From contig NZ_CP119789.1 in assembly GCF_029338275.1 (NCBI RefSeq), forward strand, positions 2,728,001-2,792,000: a stretch of DNA of 64,000 bases, given 5' to 3'. How positions within the stretch are numbered: the first letter of the stretch is position 1; each line of letters opens with the position of its first letter. Below the pieces are notes generated by a model, which did no database searches, was not told the origin of the DNA, and was given only the letters and a program-made list of their open reading frames with translations. Origin of the DNA: Haloarcula ordinaria (GTDB lineage Archaea; Halobacteriota; Halobacteria; Halobacteriales; Haloarculaceae). The position numbers and the translations under genes are program-made. This document shows, piece by piece, positions 1 to 7,918 of the stretch.

Positions 1-168
1 AGCTCTCTGCGAGATACGCGCGTTGTATTCACCACGCTCGCGGATACCTACTCAGATGCTGTCAGGAGCTTCGTGCGAGATATAGAGGTTGAGTTCAGCA
101 ATAGGGTTGAATCTATTCAGGAGTGTCCCGTTGAACCAGCCGTGAGTTACGTTGACTTAGCGGTGTGA
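1..168 (+). CDS. 3' end of an unrecognised gene (partial)
   Basis: Reading frame 1 is open from the first base to the TGA at 166-168, giving 55 C-terminal residues that include RDTRVVFTT and end in SYVDLAV. The start lies outside the window. I do not recognise the family. The stop overlaps the tail of the convergent HalOD1 gene by 12 bp. Bases 8-35 recur at 1023-1050, where the frame gives MRDMRAVFTT, so this C-terminus has been duplicated nearby. It may be the end of an intact upstream gene or a relic; the window cannot decide. Confidence 0.4.
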   Translation, partial: SSLRDTRVVFTTLADTYSDAVRSFVRDIEVEFSNRVESIQECPVEPAVSYVDLAV

Positions 169-426
169 TTCGACTGTGATGACTGGATAGCCCATTTCGT
201 CGGCAATGATAGTAACAGTGGTCGTATCGGCTTCAAACTGAAGTGTCATCTTCAGCTGGTGGTTTTGGAAAAGCCGGTCGAGCGCATCTGTGTCAATATC
301 TTCACTGATAAGCCATTTTTGTTCAATCGCATCCTCTTCGTGAGCCTCTGCTACCGCTGTTACGACAGCTGTGCTTAGCTCTTCGCCCTCAGCTGGCTCA
401 TAGTGGAAACTCTGTTCATTACCCAT
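157..426 (-). CDS. HalOD1 output-domain protein
   Basis: An 89-residue acidic protein made almost entirely of the haloarchaeal HalOD1 output domain: an N-terminal FHYEP segment, a helix ending in AVAEAHEEDAIEQ, a middle DTDALDRLF segment and the closing strands TVTIIADEMGYPVITVES. HalOD1 proteins are small stand-alone or fused outputs presumed to act in sensory/regulatory circuits; their biochemical activity is unknown. I chose the ATG at 424-426 over an upstream start that would add seven residues, because the conserved domain begins right after it. It is convergent with the partial gene at 1-168 and divergent from the small gene at 707. Confidence 0.75.
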   Translation of the reverse strand: MGNEQSFHYEPAEGEELSTAVVTAVAEAHEEDAIEQKWLISEDIDTDALDRLFQNHQLKMTLQFEADTTTVTIIADEMGYPVITVESHR

Positions 427-706
427 ACACGGTGGTAGAATTGACAACTAAAAATGATTAGTACAACTATGTATGTTGGTAGTCACCTCATCGACCAGTC
501 CATGAATCTGGAGAGCACAATTTTGGTGTTGAGTCCGAGGAATTGGGTAAAATCGGTCAGGTATGTAACGTTTACCCGTATATGGCTGAGAATACCACAC
601 TCACCTGGTAGATTGGCTTATGCAGGACAGTGTAGTATATAGGGTGTGCAGCGACCATCAAACGTCCCCACGGATGCTGCTTTCCTCGAAATCACCCCAT
701 CTTAAT

Positions 707-883
707 ATGACTGACCACTGTGAACGCCCTGAAGGGCCCGAACTGAATATCATTCTGCTTGATGAACAAGCCCCGGTCTCCACGTATATCCTCTGCCCGG
801 TAGACCCGACCGACAAAGAAATAAAAACAACATGGATCCGGTTCAAGGAGAGTGATAGCACCCCGCTGTCGGAAAACCGGTGA
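707..883 (+). CDS. Small DUF7511-like haloarchaeal protein
   Basis: A 58-residue ORF from ATG 707 to TGA 883. The pattern ELNIILLDEQAPVSTYILCP, then a TTWIRF segment and a final SENR, resembles the short haloarchaeal DUF7511 proteins as I remember them: a hydrophobic strand, a TxYPxD-like turn, a TTWI strand and a terminal Arg. Such genes often sit next to HalOD1 genes, as here. An AT-rich stretch (cttaatatg) precedes the start, compatible with a short leader. Function unknown. The frame opens upstream at 620, but nothing conserved is seen before residue 1. Confidence 0.5.
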   Translation: MTDHCERPEGPELNIILLDEQAPVSTYILCPVDPTDKEIKTTWIRFKESDSTPLSENR

Positions 884-1353
884 GCAACTCGATAAGCGAT
901 CACTCTGCGTCCCCAATTCAGAACGTAATTCGTTCAGATTCAGAGAAGGGGTTCCGGTCAATATGTCCTCTCAATACTCTGTACTGCCCGACTTAAGCCA
1001 CCACTTTCTGGCAAAGATTCCATGCGAGATATGCGCGCTGTATTCACCACAGCCTCAACAATCTTTCAGTAAATGAGAGTTTAGACAGGGCAAACCCCTT
1101 CGTTTCGAGTGCTTCACCTGGAATCTGCGGCTGCAGAGCGGGGCTGTGTGTATTTTTGGCCCAATGTCTCCTTAGAGACACCCCCAAGGCGGTGCGTCCC
1201 ACTGACCGGGAACGAGAATCGGCAAGATAACCACTAAGACAAAAGACACGTTCTGAAAACACTCCATCCGAAACCAGGGGTACGTCTCACGGACGCACAA
1301 CGGTACTTAAAGAACCCTACCGAGAACCAGTGTTGCCACTCACCTGCCGGGCG
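884..1353. other. Gene-poor stretch with a degenerate duplicated fragment
   Basis: No convincing gene is present in about 470 bp. The one notable item is 1023-1050, which matches 8-35 at 26 of 28 positions and reads MRDMRAVFTT before a stop at 1074-1076. The remainder looks like non-coding or decayed accessory DNA between the small genes and the 3' end of the minus-strand operon. Confidence 0.5.
1023..1050 (+). repeat. Second copy of a 28-bp direct repeat (first copy 8-35)
   Basis: Both copies read TGCGAGATAyGCGCGyTGTA followed by TTCACCAC, with two C/T differences. In copy 1 it lies in the C-terminus of the partial gene. In copy 2 it lies in a short frame with no supported gene. This looks like a remnant of tandem gene duplication or of an inserted element. 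Confidence 0.6.
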
Positions 1354-2964
1354 TTACGGTGGGGTCACACGGAACGACGTCCTACCACTGAGATACGTGT
1401 CGGCCTCCAGGAGCCCGCCGTCGAGTGCCTTCGGATGGCGGCCGTCAGTTTCCCAGGCCTCGTACATCTCGGCGATCGCCTGCTCGGGCGATGGTCGGTC
1501 GTCGTTCATCGTCGAGAGCAGCGTGTCGAGACGAACGCGAACCTGGCCTCCATCGTGCTCTGGCCAGTCGATATCGGCGCCGTACCTCGCCATCCACTTA
1601 TCGAATGCACTGCTGGCTGACTGCCGAAGGTCCATGCTCACGAGTTCAGCCGCGCGGTCGGCAGCAGACTCGATAGCGTGTTCGACGGACTGGACGATTC
1701 CGCGGACTTCCTTGCGCAGTGCTTCACTTACGAACTGGACGTGGCCGTTGTCCGATTCGAGAACGCCGTCCATCCGCTGCAGCACGCGATACACGGTTGA
1801 GAGCGACGTATCAGTCGCGTCAGCGACGTCCTCGACATGCTGACCGCCGTCGGTCGCGACGACCTCGGCGATCTCCTGGCCGGCCGGCGTCATGTCGCGC
1901 AGACACGTCATCAGGAGATGCTCCTGGTTGGCTTCAAGTTTCGGCAGTGGGTCAGCATGAATCGCAACCGACTCCTCTGCGGGCGCTGCGTCGAAGTGGT
2001 CGTCGACCACGTAGGTCGTCCCGCCGGCTTCAGTTGGGATGCCGGCCCAGGAGAGAATCGAGAGTAGCCGCTCGTCGAGTTCCTGAATCACGTCGTGTCG
2101 TTGGTCCCAGTCGACAGCGCCATTCTTGTTTTGCTTCTTAGCGTACTTCACGCCGAACTTCGGGTGGTAGAGCGCATCGTCTGATTCGAACTTCTCGGGG
2201 TGTTCAGGGAGGTAGACCTTCTCCTGGCCACCCAGTGAGTGATGACTGATCAACTCGCGAGCCGCCGTCGACTGGTGCTTGATGGTGTGGTGGTGGCCCT
2301 TGATCTCCTCGTTGTCGAACCGATAGCGGCCCTTCGTCCCCTTCGCGTCGGATAGGCGCATCGAGATACGGTCGAGCAGGCCGCCGGCACCGACGAGTTT
2401 CTCACTCATCGACCGGAGGATGCGGACGTAGCGTTCCAGGTCGGTCAGGCGGCCGCTGGCTGGTGCATCGAAATAACCGTGGTACAGTCCGACGTCGGCG
2501 CTGTCGGCCAGTTCGAAGATTGAGCGAGCAAGCAGACTGGGGAAGCGGTCGGGATTGACGTTCGACGCCTGGACGTAGACAGCGATTCCTTCGTCGTGTT
2601 CGAGGTGGTCCCAGGCCATCGAGATGGAGTCGCCGTCGGGATTTCGCATCGACTCGTAGCGCGGTGAGAGATTGAAGGAGACCTTCGTCCGACCGGGGCC
2701 GCGCATCGTAATGTCGAACTCGTACAGGGCGCCGTCAACGGAATCGCTCGGCCGAGCGGCGATGCCGCACGTCGAACGGTTGATACGGATGTCCCAGCGC
2801 TCGCCCTCGATCTCGACGTCCTTGAGTTTTCGCCAGCCGTCGAACTCGTTGATGTACAGATTCGAGATGGCCCAGTAGGGGTCGAGGCCGTCGTAGTCGT
2901 CACCCTTCGGGGCGTAGTTCAGGTACGCATTCGCCTCGTGGGTATGCGGTGCCACCTGCGTCAC
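1354..2964 (-). CDS. DUF7845-like plasmid/provirus protein with winged-helix region
   Basis: A 536-residue acidic protein. The N-terminal ~170 residues (NAYLNYAPKGDDYDGLDPYW onward, with many beta strands) resemble the haloarchaeal DUF7845 family found in plasmids and proviruses; I make that match from memory. Around residues 350-420 lies a predicted winged helix (a LLMTCLRDM helix, then HVEDVADATDTSLSTVYRVL), suggesting DNA binding. The C-terminus is helical. It is the last and largest gene of the operon that begins near 5217 and overlaps the preceding gene by 4 bp. A replication or regulatory role for an integrated element is plausible but not shown. Confidence 0.6.
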   Translation of the reverse strand: MTQVAPHTHEANAYLNYAPKGDDYDGLDPYWAISNLYINEFDGWRKLKDVEIEGERWDIRINRSTCGIAARPSDSVDGALYEFDITMRGPGRTKVSFNLSPRYESMRNPDGDSISMAWDHLEHDEGIAVYVQASNVNPDRFPSLLARSIFELADSADVGLYHGYFDAPASGRLTDLERYVRILRSMSEKLVGAGGLLDRISMRLSDAKGTKGRYRFDNEEIKGHHHTIKHQSTAARELISHHSLGGQEKVYLPEHPEKFESDDALYHPKFGVKYAKKQNKNGAVDWDQRHDVIQELDERLLSILSWAGIPTEAGGTTYVVDDHFDAAPAEESVAIHADPLPKLEANQEHLLMTCLRDMTPAGQEIAEVVATDGGQHVEDVADATDTSLSTVYRVLQRMDGVLESDNGHVQFVSEALRKEVRGIVQSVEHAIESAADRAAELVSMDLRQSASSAFDKWMARYGADIDWPEHDGGQVRVRLDTLLSTMNDDRPSPEQAIAEMYEAWETDGRHPKALDGGLLEADTYLSGRTSFRVTPP

Positions 2965-3485
2965 GTGTCCTCACCTCCGCCGGTCGCGTACTCGCCGAGC
3001 GTCGCAGCCTCCGTCGTCGGACTCGTCTCGTTCGTGTCGACGCCGCCGGATTCGTGGGCGGCGACGAGCCGCTCAGCGGTCTCCTCGTCGCGTTCGCGAA
3101 GGTCAGCGGGGGAGACACCGGCCTCATCGTTGCAACAGTCACACTGGCGCCGTGGACCGTGCGGCAGCCGATCCGGCCGCTCGCCATGGAGGCTAAGCCA
3201 CTCCTCGCGCTGGTCCAGGCGCTGCATGATCGGCCCGCGGGGCTCGTCGATACCGACCGTCGAGTCGTACCGATCACTGGCGAGTTTGCGCTCGACGGCC
3301 TTCCAGATCCGGACGCGCTGGAGCGAGTCCATCCCGTCGATCAGCGACCAGACGAGGTCCTTGCGGGCCGAGTCCTGGAGGAAGTCCCAGTCGAGCCAGC
3401 GGGCCGGGTCCTCCCTGATCTCCTCGCGAGGCTTCGGACAGTGCAGCCGCTCGCGACGGTCGCTGGACTGGTGCGTCGACGGCAT
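2961..3485 (-). CDS. Hypothetical protein of the tRNA-Ala-adjacent element
   Basis: 174 residues, charged, no membrane segment. The N-terminal half is helical (RWLDWDFLQDSARKDLVWSL), a short Cys cluster QCDCCND lies near residue 115, and the C-terminus is low-complexity and acidic. Its start overlaps the stop of the 3485-4006 gene by one base, and its stop overlaps the next start by 4 bp, so it is translated within a packed operon. No family recognised. Its companions suggest a plasmid or provirus accessory function. Confidence 0.6.
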   Translation of the reverse strand: MPSTHQSSDRRERLHCPKPREEIREDPARWLDWDFLQDSARKDLVWSLIDGMDSLQRVRIWKAVERKLASDRYDSTVGIDEPRGPIMQRLDQREEWLSLHGERPDRLPHGPRRQCDCCNDEAGVSPADLRERDEETAERLVAAHESGGVDTNETSPTTEAATLGEYATGGGEDT

Positions 3486-4006
3486 CAGTCATCAGCACCT
3501 CCGAGGGTGTCCGCGTCGATCACGTGGGGCCAGCCCAACCGCGCGAAGGTCCCCTCGCGCCGGTCCACCGACCACCACCGACCGCGGAGGTGCTCGTCGA
3601 GCAGCGACGCGGGGATTATCGCGACGGCGACCAGGACGCGCTCGGCGGCTGGCGTCTCGTCGTAGATGGCAAGAGCGTAGACGCCGGCCGCATCCAGTAT
3701 CGCGGCATGTTGTCCGTCGTCGCGACCTTTGAGCAGCCACCGACCACGAAGCCGACTGTCACCGTCTTTGGTCCAGCGCTTCGCGGCCTTGATCTCGACA
3801 CGCGTGTCGGTCTCGACCAGTGGAATCCCGGCCCAGACGACCGGGGCCGCGACGTCGACCAGCTGGGGCGAGAGGAGATCGTGGGTGACGGCATCGTGAT
3901 GAGCGTTCTCGTCGAAGACGGCATCGAGGGCGTCGAACTGCTCGATGACGAGGTCTTCGACACTGTGCCCGATCGCCTTCGCACGGGCGATGCGGCCACT
4001 ACTCAT
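3485..4006 (-). CDS. Possible PD-(D/E)XK nuclease-fold protein
   Basis: 173 residues. The N-terminal helix (RIARAKAIGHSVEDLVIEQF) is followed by acidic residues and then the strand TRVEIKAAKRW at about residues 67-77. E-x-K after a strand, with an upstream Glu in a helix, is the pattern of the PD-(D/E)XK nuclease core. The second half is beta-rich (VLVAVAIIPASLL, RWWSVDRREGTFARLGW). This would suit a resolvase-like or restriction-like enzyme of a mobile element, but motif evidence alone is weak and the catalytic Asp is not obvious. It overlaps both neighbours in the operon. Confidence 0.5.
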   Translation of the reverse strand: MSSGRIARAKAIGHSVEDLVIEQFDALDAVFDENAHHDAVTHDLLSPQLVDVAAPVVWAGIPLVETDTRVEIKAAKRWTKDGDSRLRGRWLLKGRDDGQHAAILDAAGVYALAIYDETPAAERVLVAVAIIPASLLDEHLRGRWWSVDRREGTFARLGWPHVIDADTLGGADD

Positions 4007-4328
4007 CGGTGCCCTCCCGGACGAGCCGCACTGCGTAACGGACCTGAGACGGTAGGTCCGTAGCGTTGAGGACGGTCACGAGACTGGTGTTCTTCCGGAC
4101 GAGGACGGTGCGCGTGTGCTCGTGGTAGCGGACTTCGTCGCCCTCGAGGCCGTGGCCGCGGAGTCGGACGCCGTGAGCCCAGGCATCGACCGGGTCCATG
4201 ACCGGGTCGTCCGAGCGCTGGAGCCAGCGGCGACTGTCGACGTGGTCCGTGACGTGGAGGTCACTCGACACCGGCCTCACCTCCCCAGAGTACTGTATCT
4301 GTGATTTCTGGTCGTCTGACCAGTCCAA
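3999..4328 (-). CDS. Hypothetical protein, 109 residues
   Basis: A short acidic protein with no recognised family. The C-terminal half is beta-rich (VRLRGHGLEGDEVRYHEHTR, then VLVRKNTSLVTVLNA). The stop overlaps the start of the nuclease-like gene by 8 bp, so it is probably co-translated with it. The true start may lie downstream of the first ATG, since the first ~20 residues look unstructured. It belongs to the same minus-strand operon as its neighbours. Confidence 0.5.
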   Translation of the reverse strand: MDWSDDQKSQIQYSGEVRPVSSDLHVTDHVDSRRWLQRSDDPVMDPVDAWAHGVRLRGHGLEGDEVRYHEHTRTVLVRKNTSLVTVLNATDLPSQVRYAVRLVREGTDE

Positions 4329-4395
4329 CAGAGAGTTTTCGAGAATTAAGAAGACTAGTCCGGGTTTTTATAATACAATCCTGATACTCACGAAC

Positions 4396-4527
4396 GTGAC
4401 GCCCAGTCAGGTGGTTTGCGAATGTGGGAACGCCTTTGTGATGGTCTCCAGTAAGAATGACAGCGACGTCCTGGAGTGCCCTGAATGTGGATTCAAGGGT
4501 GCAATCTCTTCCGGAACAACGAGATAA
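4396..4527 (+). CDS. Small zinc-ribbon protein (43 residues)
   Basis: From a GTG at 4396 the frame encodes VTPSQVVCECG, then ECPECGFKG, ending SSGTTR. The CxC and CxxC pairs, about 17 residues apart, form a compact zinc ribbon. The frame opens further upstream, but that part antisenses another gene and is not conserved-looking. It lies antisense to the last third of the Cys-rich gene at 4407-4781, so at most one of the two tails is under protein-coding selection. I favour this ribbon because its four Cys are well spaced. Confidence 0.45.
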   Translation: MTPSQVVCECGNAFVMVSSKNDSDVLECPECGFKGAISSGTTR

Positions 4528-4781
4528 ACTAAAAGAGAGACCATTGCTACCCCCGAGCATCTACTGCTCACCCCGTCTGGACGAGCGAGTTTGTCGACAT
4601 TTGCTGCCGCCCGCACACGATTGGCCTGCTGGGGCTGACGCTCACACCAGTACCGCCAGATCAGCAGCCACTGCCGGGTACACTCGTTGCACGGCCTCCA
4701 GCACGAACCGTCAGCGAAACGCGTCATCGTCGCTCGACAGGTCACGCCACAGGACTCGCAGACGTCGTCGCGGGCGACCAT
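4407..4781 (-). CDS. Cys-rich zinc-finger protein, C-terminus doubtful
   Basis: Up to 124 residues. The first ~45 residues hold CESCGVTC and CWRPCNEC, two Cys pairs of a zinc finger, followed by a Trp-rich helix (WLLIWRYWCERQ). The final ~40 residues are the antisense of the zinc ribbon at 4396-4527 and look like read-through. The gene follows 4781-5005 directly (sharing one base) in the operon. The element is rich in such small zinc-finger proteins. Confidence 0.5.
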   Translation of the reverse strand: MVARDDVCESCGVTCRATMTRFADGSCWRPCNECTRQWLLIWRYWCERQPQQANRVRAAANVDKLARPDGVSSRCSGVAMVSLLVYLVVPEEIAPLNPHSGHSRTSLSFLLETITKAFPHSQTT

Positions 4782-5005
4782 CAGGCCACCTCCGGACTGA
4801 CGTCGATGTGGTCACGATGCTGGACGTAGCCACCGCCTTTCGGGAAGTCCGCGGGGCGACGGGGACACCCGGTCAGATGGCCGTATTCGGTCTGGCCGTC
4901 GGTCCCGATGGTACAGCGGGCGTGACACTCGGGACAGCGGAGCAGGCGGTCGCTTTCGATCGAGAGTGGCGCACCTCTGTTCCGGTTCTCCAGCGATATC
5001 GTCAC
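4781..5005 (-). CDS. Small zinc-finger protein
   Basis: 74 residues with CPECHARC near residue 24 and a later Cys in HLTGCPRR: a CxxC plus scattered Cys arrangement. The start overlaps the stop of the preceding gene by 4 bp (5002-5005), implying coupled translation. No named family recognised. Probably a small nucleic-acid- or protein-binding accessory factor of the integrated element. Confidence 0.55.
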   Translation of the reverse strand: MTISLENRNRGAPLSIESDRLLRCPECHARCTIGTDGQTEYGHLTGCPRRPADFPKGGGYVQHRDHIDVSPEVA

Positions 5006-5217
5006 GCTTCACCACCCCGCTCGATGACGGTCCGGCCATCAGCGTCGGTCCGCACCTTGTAGTCGGCCTCGACGCCGGCTGCTTCGCGCTGGCGCGTGGC
5101 CGGTGACGTGCAGGACGGACACCCGTGGAGGATGCCGTCATTGCCCGAGCGAACGCGGTGATACTCGGACGAGACGTGGGCGCCGCAGTTGTTGCACTGC
5201 GGGCTCACGGCCGACAC
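5002..5217 (-). CDS. DUF7563-like zinc-finger protein
   Basis: 71 residues with CNNCGAHVSSEYHRV and, twenty residues on, GCPSCTSP. The CxxCG...CPxC arrangement with SxxYxRV matches the short haloarchaeal DUF7563 zinc-finger family as I recall it, which is common on plasmids and in proviruses. It is the first clearly delimited gene of the minus-strand operon reaching down to 1354. Confidence 0.6.
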   Translation of the reverse strand: MSAVSPQCNNCGAHVSSEYHRVRSGNDGILHGCPSCTSPATRQREAAGVEADYKVRTDADGRTVIERGGEA

Positions 5218-5369
5218 CTCCCGTCGTCGAGTGCTGGGCAGCGCTGATGCTTGTCTGCGAAGTCGCCACAGAATCGGCAGATTTCTCTCTCAGAAATCGC
5301 CCGACGGCGGGACCCGCGCTTGTCCAGCTGGTCATCTCGGTTTTCTGAGGGACCCGTCGAAAAACCCAA
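5205..5369 (-). CDS. Probable small zinc-finger protein, start unclear
   Basis: The frame ending at 5205 has a typical haloarchaeal tail, EICRFCGDFADKHQRCPA then DGRCRP, so the C-terminal ~30 residues look genuinely coding. The only in-frame ATG lies inside the tRNA-Ala gene, which is implausible. I place a tentative TTG start at 5369 (54 residues). The tail overlaps the DUF7563-like gene by 13 bp. The gene may be a relic truncated by integration beside the tRNA. Confidence 0.35.
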   Translation of the reverse strand: MGFSTGPSENRDDQLDKRGSRRRAISEREICRFCGDFADKHQRCPALDDGRCRP

Positions 5370-5441
5370 ACTCTTCGCTAAGCGTTTGAGAGTGTGGAAA
5401 ACGCCGTTTTGGGTTCCCCCGTCACGGCGGTTATTTTCAAG

Positions 5442-5513
5442 TGGACTCGCCGGGATTTGAACCCGGGGCCTCTCCCATGCCAAGGGAGTGATCTACCCCT
5501 GATCTACGAGCCC
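5442..5513 (-). tRNA. tRNA-Ala (GGC anticodon)
   Basis: The minus strand gives a complete 72-nt cloverleaf. The acceptor GGGCTCG pairs with CGAGTCC (one G-T), the anticodon arm is CTCCC-TTGGCAT-GGGAG with anticodon GGC, the T-arm is CCGGG-TTCAAAT-CCCGG, and the discriminator is A. No CCA is encoded, as usual in archaea. The accessory stretch 1-5440 abuts its 3' end, the usual side for integration, but no second copy of the 3' end was found in the window. Confidence 0.95.
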
Positions 5514-5683
5514 TCGGTCGCATTCACCAGTATCCGGTGGCCTTTCTTAAAGGCATCGAAGCAGGAGGGAGGTGAGAGACGGTCCCGTCCATCACATTTT
5601 GATAATTGCGGCACAATGGCTAAGAGCGTCCGGTACGACCAGCTGTCAGACGCAGTCACGAGGGTCAAATCGGGTCAATTATC

Positions 5684-6313
5684 ATGGATGTGCAACGGGA
5701 CGGCAAACGCGTGGCACGCAGTCACCAGCGACGCCCGACGTCGTCGGGAGCGGACCGCGGACAGACGACGCTCGATTTCGCCATCGGGATGAGCCTCTTC
5801 CTCGCGGTGCTCATCTTCGTCTTCCTGTTCGTTCCGGGTCTCTTAGCGCCGTTTACGTCCGGCGGACAGGGAGATACAGTCTCGTCGAATCGGGTTGCAG
5901 ACCATCTCACTAAAGGCGCGCTCGGAACGCCGGAAGAGCCGTTTGTTCTCGATTCGCAGTGTACGATTCTCTTCTTCGATAACCAGTCGCCGGCCGAGAA
6001 GTGCGGTGGCGACTGGACTGCCGGGACATCTGTCGAGGCAGCGATGGGCCTCGACCCGGCGCGGCAGAACCTGAACGTCACCATCCGGGGAACGGCACCG
6101 AACAGTGGCGACGAGGACATCCTCTGTTGGGACGAGGACGACAACGTTCTCGTCGGTATCTCGCACGGGACGTGTGGCACCAGCGACGGTGACCCCGACG
6201 TCCCGTTCACCAGAGGCGACGCCCCGCCGGACGCGAACGACGCGACCGTGACCGCGCTGCGCGTCGCGTCGCTGAACGGGAAGGACGTCACCGTCTACGT
6301 GGAGATGTGGTAA
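5684..6313 (+). CDS. DUF7287-like pilin-like protein
   Basis: 209 residues. A charged N-terminus ends in DRGQTTLDFAIGMSLFLAVL, a class III (type IV pilin-like) signal: short basic part, a Q-T/S junction and one hydrophobic helix of ~25 residues. The rest is an extracytoplasmic domain with four Cys. This matches the haloarchaeal DUF7287 family as I recall it. First of five overlapping or adjacent plus-strand genes with similar N-termini, so it likely contributes a minor pilin to an archaeal surface filament or secretion apparatus. No pilus ATPase lies nearby. Confidence 0.7.
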   Translation: MDVQRDGKRVARSHQRRPTSSGADRGQTTLDFAIGMSLFLAVLIFVFLFVPGLLAPFTSGGQGDTVSSNRVADHLTKGALGTPEEPFVLDSQCTILFFDNQSPAEKCGGDWTAGTSVEAAMGLDPARQNLNVTIRGTAPNSGDEDILCWDEDDNVLVGISHGTCGTSDGDPDVPFTRGDAPPDANDATVTALRVASLNGKDVTVYVEMW

Positions 6314-6314
6314 G

Positions 6315-6902
6315 ATGCGAGGGCAGGCACATACGCTGGAGGCAGTCGTCGCCGGCCTGTTGATGCTCGCGAGCCTCGTCTTCGCCCTCCAGATGACGGC
6401 CGTGACGCCGCTGTCGGCGAGTACGTCGAGTCAGCACATCGAGAACCAGCAGCAGGCGACCGGGAGCGGTGTGCTCGCGGCCGCGGCAGAGACGGGCGCG
6501 CTCAAGCCCGCGGTGCTCTACTGGAACAATACCACACAGCGCTACCACGGGACCAACTCCAACCTGGGCTACTACACGAACGGGCCGCCGAACAACACCT
6601 TCGGCGACATGCTCAATCGCTCGTTCGACCAGCGCGGCATCGCGTACAACGTCTACTTCACCTTCCAGAACAGCGGTGGTGAGAGCATCACGCAACGCTA
6701 CGTCTACAGCGGCGTCCCGAGCGACAACGCCGTCTCCGCGAGCCACACAGTGACGCTCGTCGACGACGACCACCTGTACAACGCCAACGAGACGCGGAAC
6801 GGCACGACACTGCATGACCCCAACATCACGTACCCGGTTCCGGACACCGGACAGAATATCTTCAACACCGTCCGCGTGGAGGTGGTCGCGTGGCGAATCT
6901 GA
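6315..6902 (+). CDS. DUF7288-like pilin-like protein
   Basis: 195 residues beginning MRGQAHTLEAVVAGLLMLAS, a very short pre-sequence with the Gln-containing class III-like junction and one hydrophobic helix (residues ~8-30). The remainder is a Thr/Asn-rich external domain with several N-x-T/S sites (NNTTQ, NNTFG, NETRN, NGTTL), suited to N-glycosylation. It matches the haloarchaeal DUF7288 family. The start lies one base after the previous stop, and the 3' end overlaps the next gene by 13 bp. Confidence 0.7.
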   Translation: MRGQAHTLEAVVAGLLMLASLVFALQMTAVTPLSASTSSQHIENQQQATGSGVLAAAAETGALKPAVLYWNNTTQRYHGTNSNLGYYTNGPPNNTFGDMLNRSFDQRGIAYNVYFTFQNSGGESITQRYVYSGVPSDNAVSASHTVTLVDDDHLYNANETRNGTTLHDPNITYPVPDTGQNIFNTVRVEVVAWRI

Positions 6903-7918
6903 GGCGCGCGGACCGCGGCCAGATAATCCTCATCGCCGCTTTCGCGCTGGCGGTGACGTTCGTCGCGCTGGCGCTCATCGTCAACTCCGCCATCTTCACC
7001 GAGAACCTCGCCAGTCGCGGTGAGACAGGCGGGAGCGACGACGCGCTGGAGGTCCGGGCGATGGCCGAGGCGAGCGTCGGCGAGGCCATCTTCGCTGCGA
7101 ACGTCCACAACACGTCGACCACGACGACGCTCGAGAACGGGGTGAAAGCCGGTATCGGGGAGACAACCGACCAGCTGGAGCTCCAGCACGTCACCGGCGG
7201 CGCACTGGTGGAGGTGAGGCTGGTACCGGGGTCGCCGGTGTACGGGTCTCGCATCGTGCAAAACGAGAGCGGCGGACGGACCTTCGAGGACAATGACCTG
7301 TCCGGCGACGGAGAGTGGCAGGTCGTCACGCGCCTCGAGCGAGACTCGGACCAGCACAACGCGACGCGCGCCTTCAAGATGAACGTCTCGACCCTACCGG
7401 ATTCGGGTGACGCGTTCGTCGTCACGGCCAACGGGACCAGGGGGGAACCGACCTGGGAGATGCGCCTCTACAGCGCCTCCGACGGGGACGTCGACGCCGG
7501 TGAGGACGTCATCGTGGAAGTCACTACACCGAGCGGGAGCGAGAGCTGTACCCACCAGGCCGAACACCCCTACGTCCACGTCGACGTGACCGGGGGGACC
7601 GTGGCCGGCGAACCGTGTGATGCGCTCCGACAGGGTTTGACCGACGTGGACGGCTTCTTCGACGGGCGGTTCGCCCACGGCGTCGGTGACGAGCGCTACA
7701 ACATCACCTACGAGAACGGCGGTGAGGTGGTCGGAAACTACTCGCTCGTGACCCGATCGACGGGCACCAATCCGACGCCGAACCTCAACACCACCGTGGG
7801 GCTCTCGCCGTACGCCACTGACGCGATCTACAGTCTGAGCGTACAGTTCACATACGAGACGTCCGAGGTCCAGTACGACACCAGGATTCGGGTCGCCCCG
7901 GGTGAGCCAGATGCGTAA
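6890..7918 (+). CDS. DUF7261-like pilin-like protein
   Basis: 342 residues. RADRGQIILIAAFALAVTFV is a class III-like signal and membrane helix ending near residue 35. A Glu shortly after the helix and an acidic external region with N-glycosylation sequons (NTSTT, NESG, NYSLV) follow. Resembles haloarchaeal DUF7261. The start overlaps the preceding gene and the end overlaps the next by 17 bp (or 8 bp if the inner ATG at 7911 is used), so the five genes form one translational unit. Confidence 0.7.
   Translation: MANLRRADRGQIILIAAFALAVTFVALALIVNSAIFTENLASRGETGGSDDALEVRAMAEASVGEAIFAANVHNTSTTTTLENGVKAGIGETTDQLELQHVTGGALVEVRLVPGSPVYGSRIVQNESGGRTFEDNDLSGDGEWQVVTRLERDSDQHNATRAFKMNVSTLPDSGDAFVVTANGTRGEPTWEMRLYSASDGDVDAGEDVIVEVTTPSGSESCTHQAEHPYVHVDVTGGTVAGEPCDALRQGLTDVDGFFDGRFAHGVGDERYNITYENGGEVVGNYSLVTRSTGTNPTPNLNTTVGLSPYATDAIYSLSVQFTYETSEVQYDTRIRVAPGEPDA

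Noticed and set aside
1..5441. Second attachment copy of the tRNA-Ala 3' end
   Set aside because: No second occurrence of the T-arm/acceptor sequence was found in the left region. The other end of the element is outside the window.
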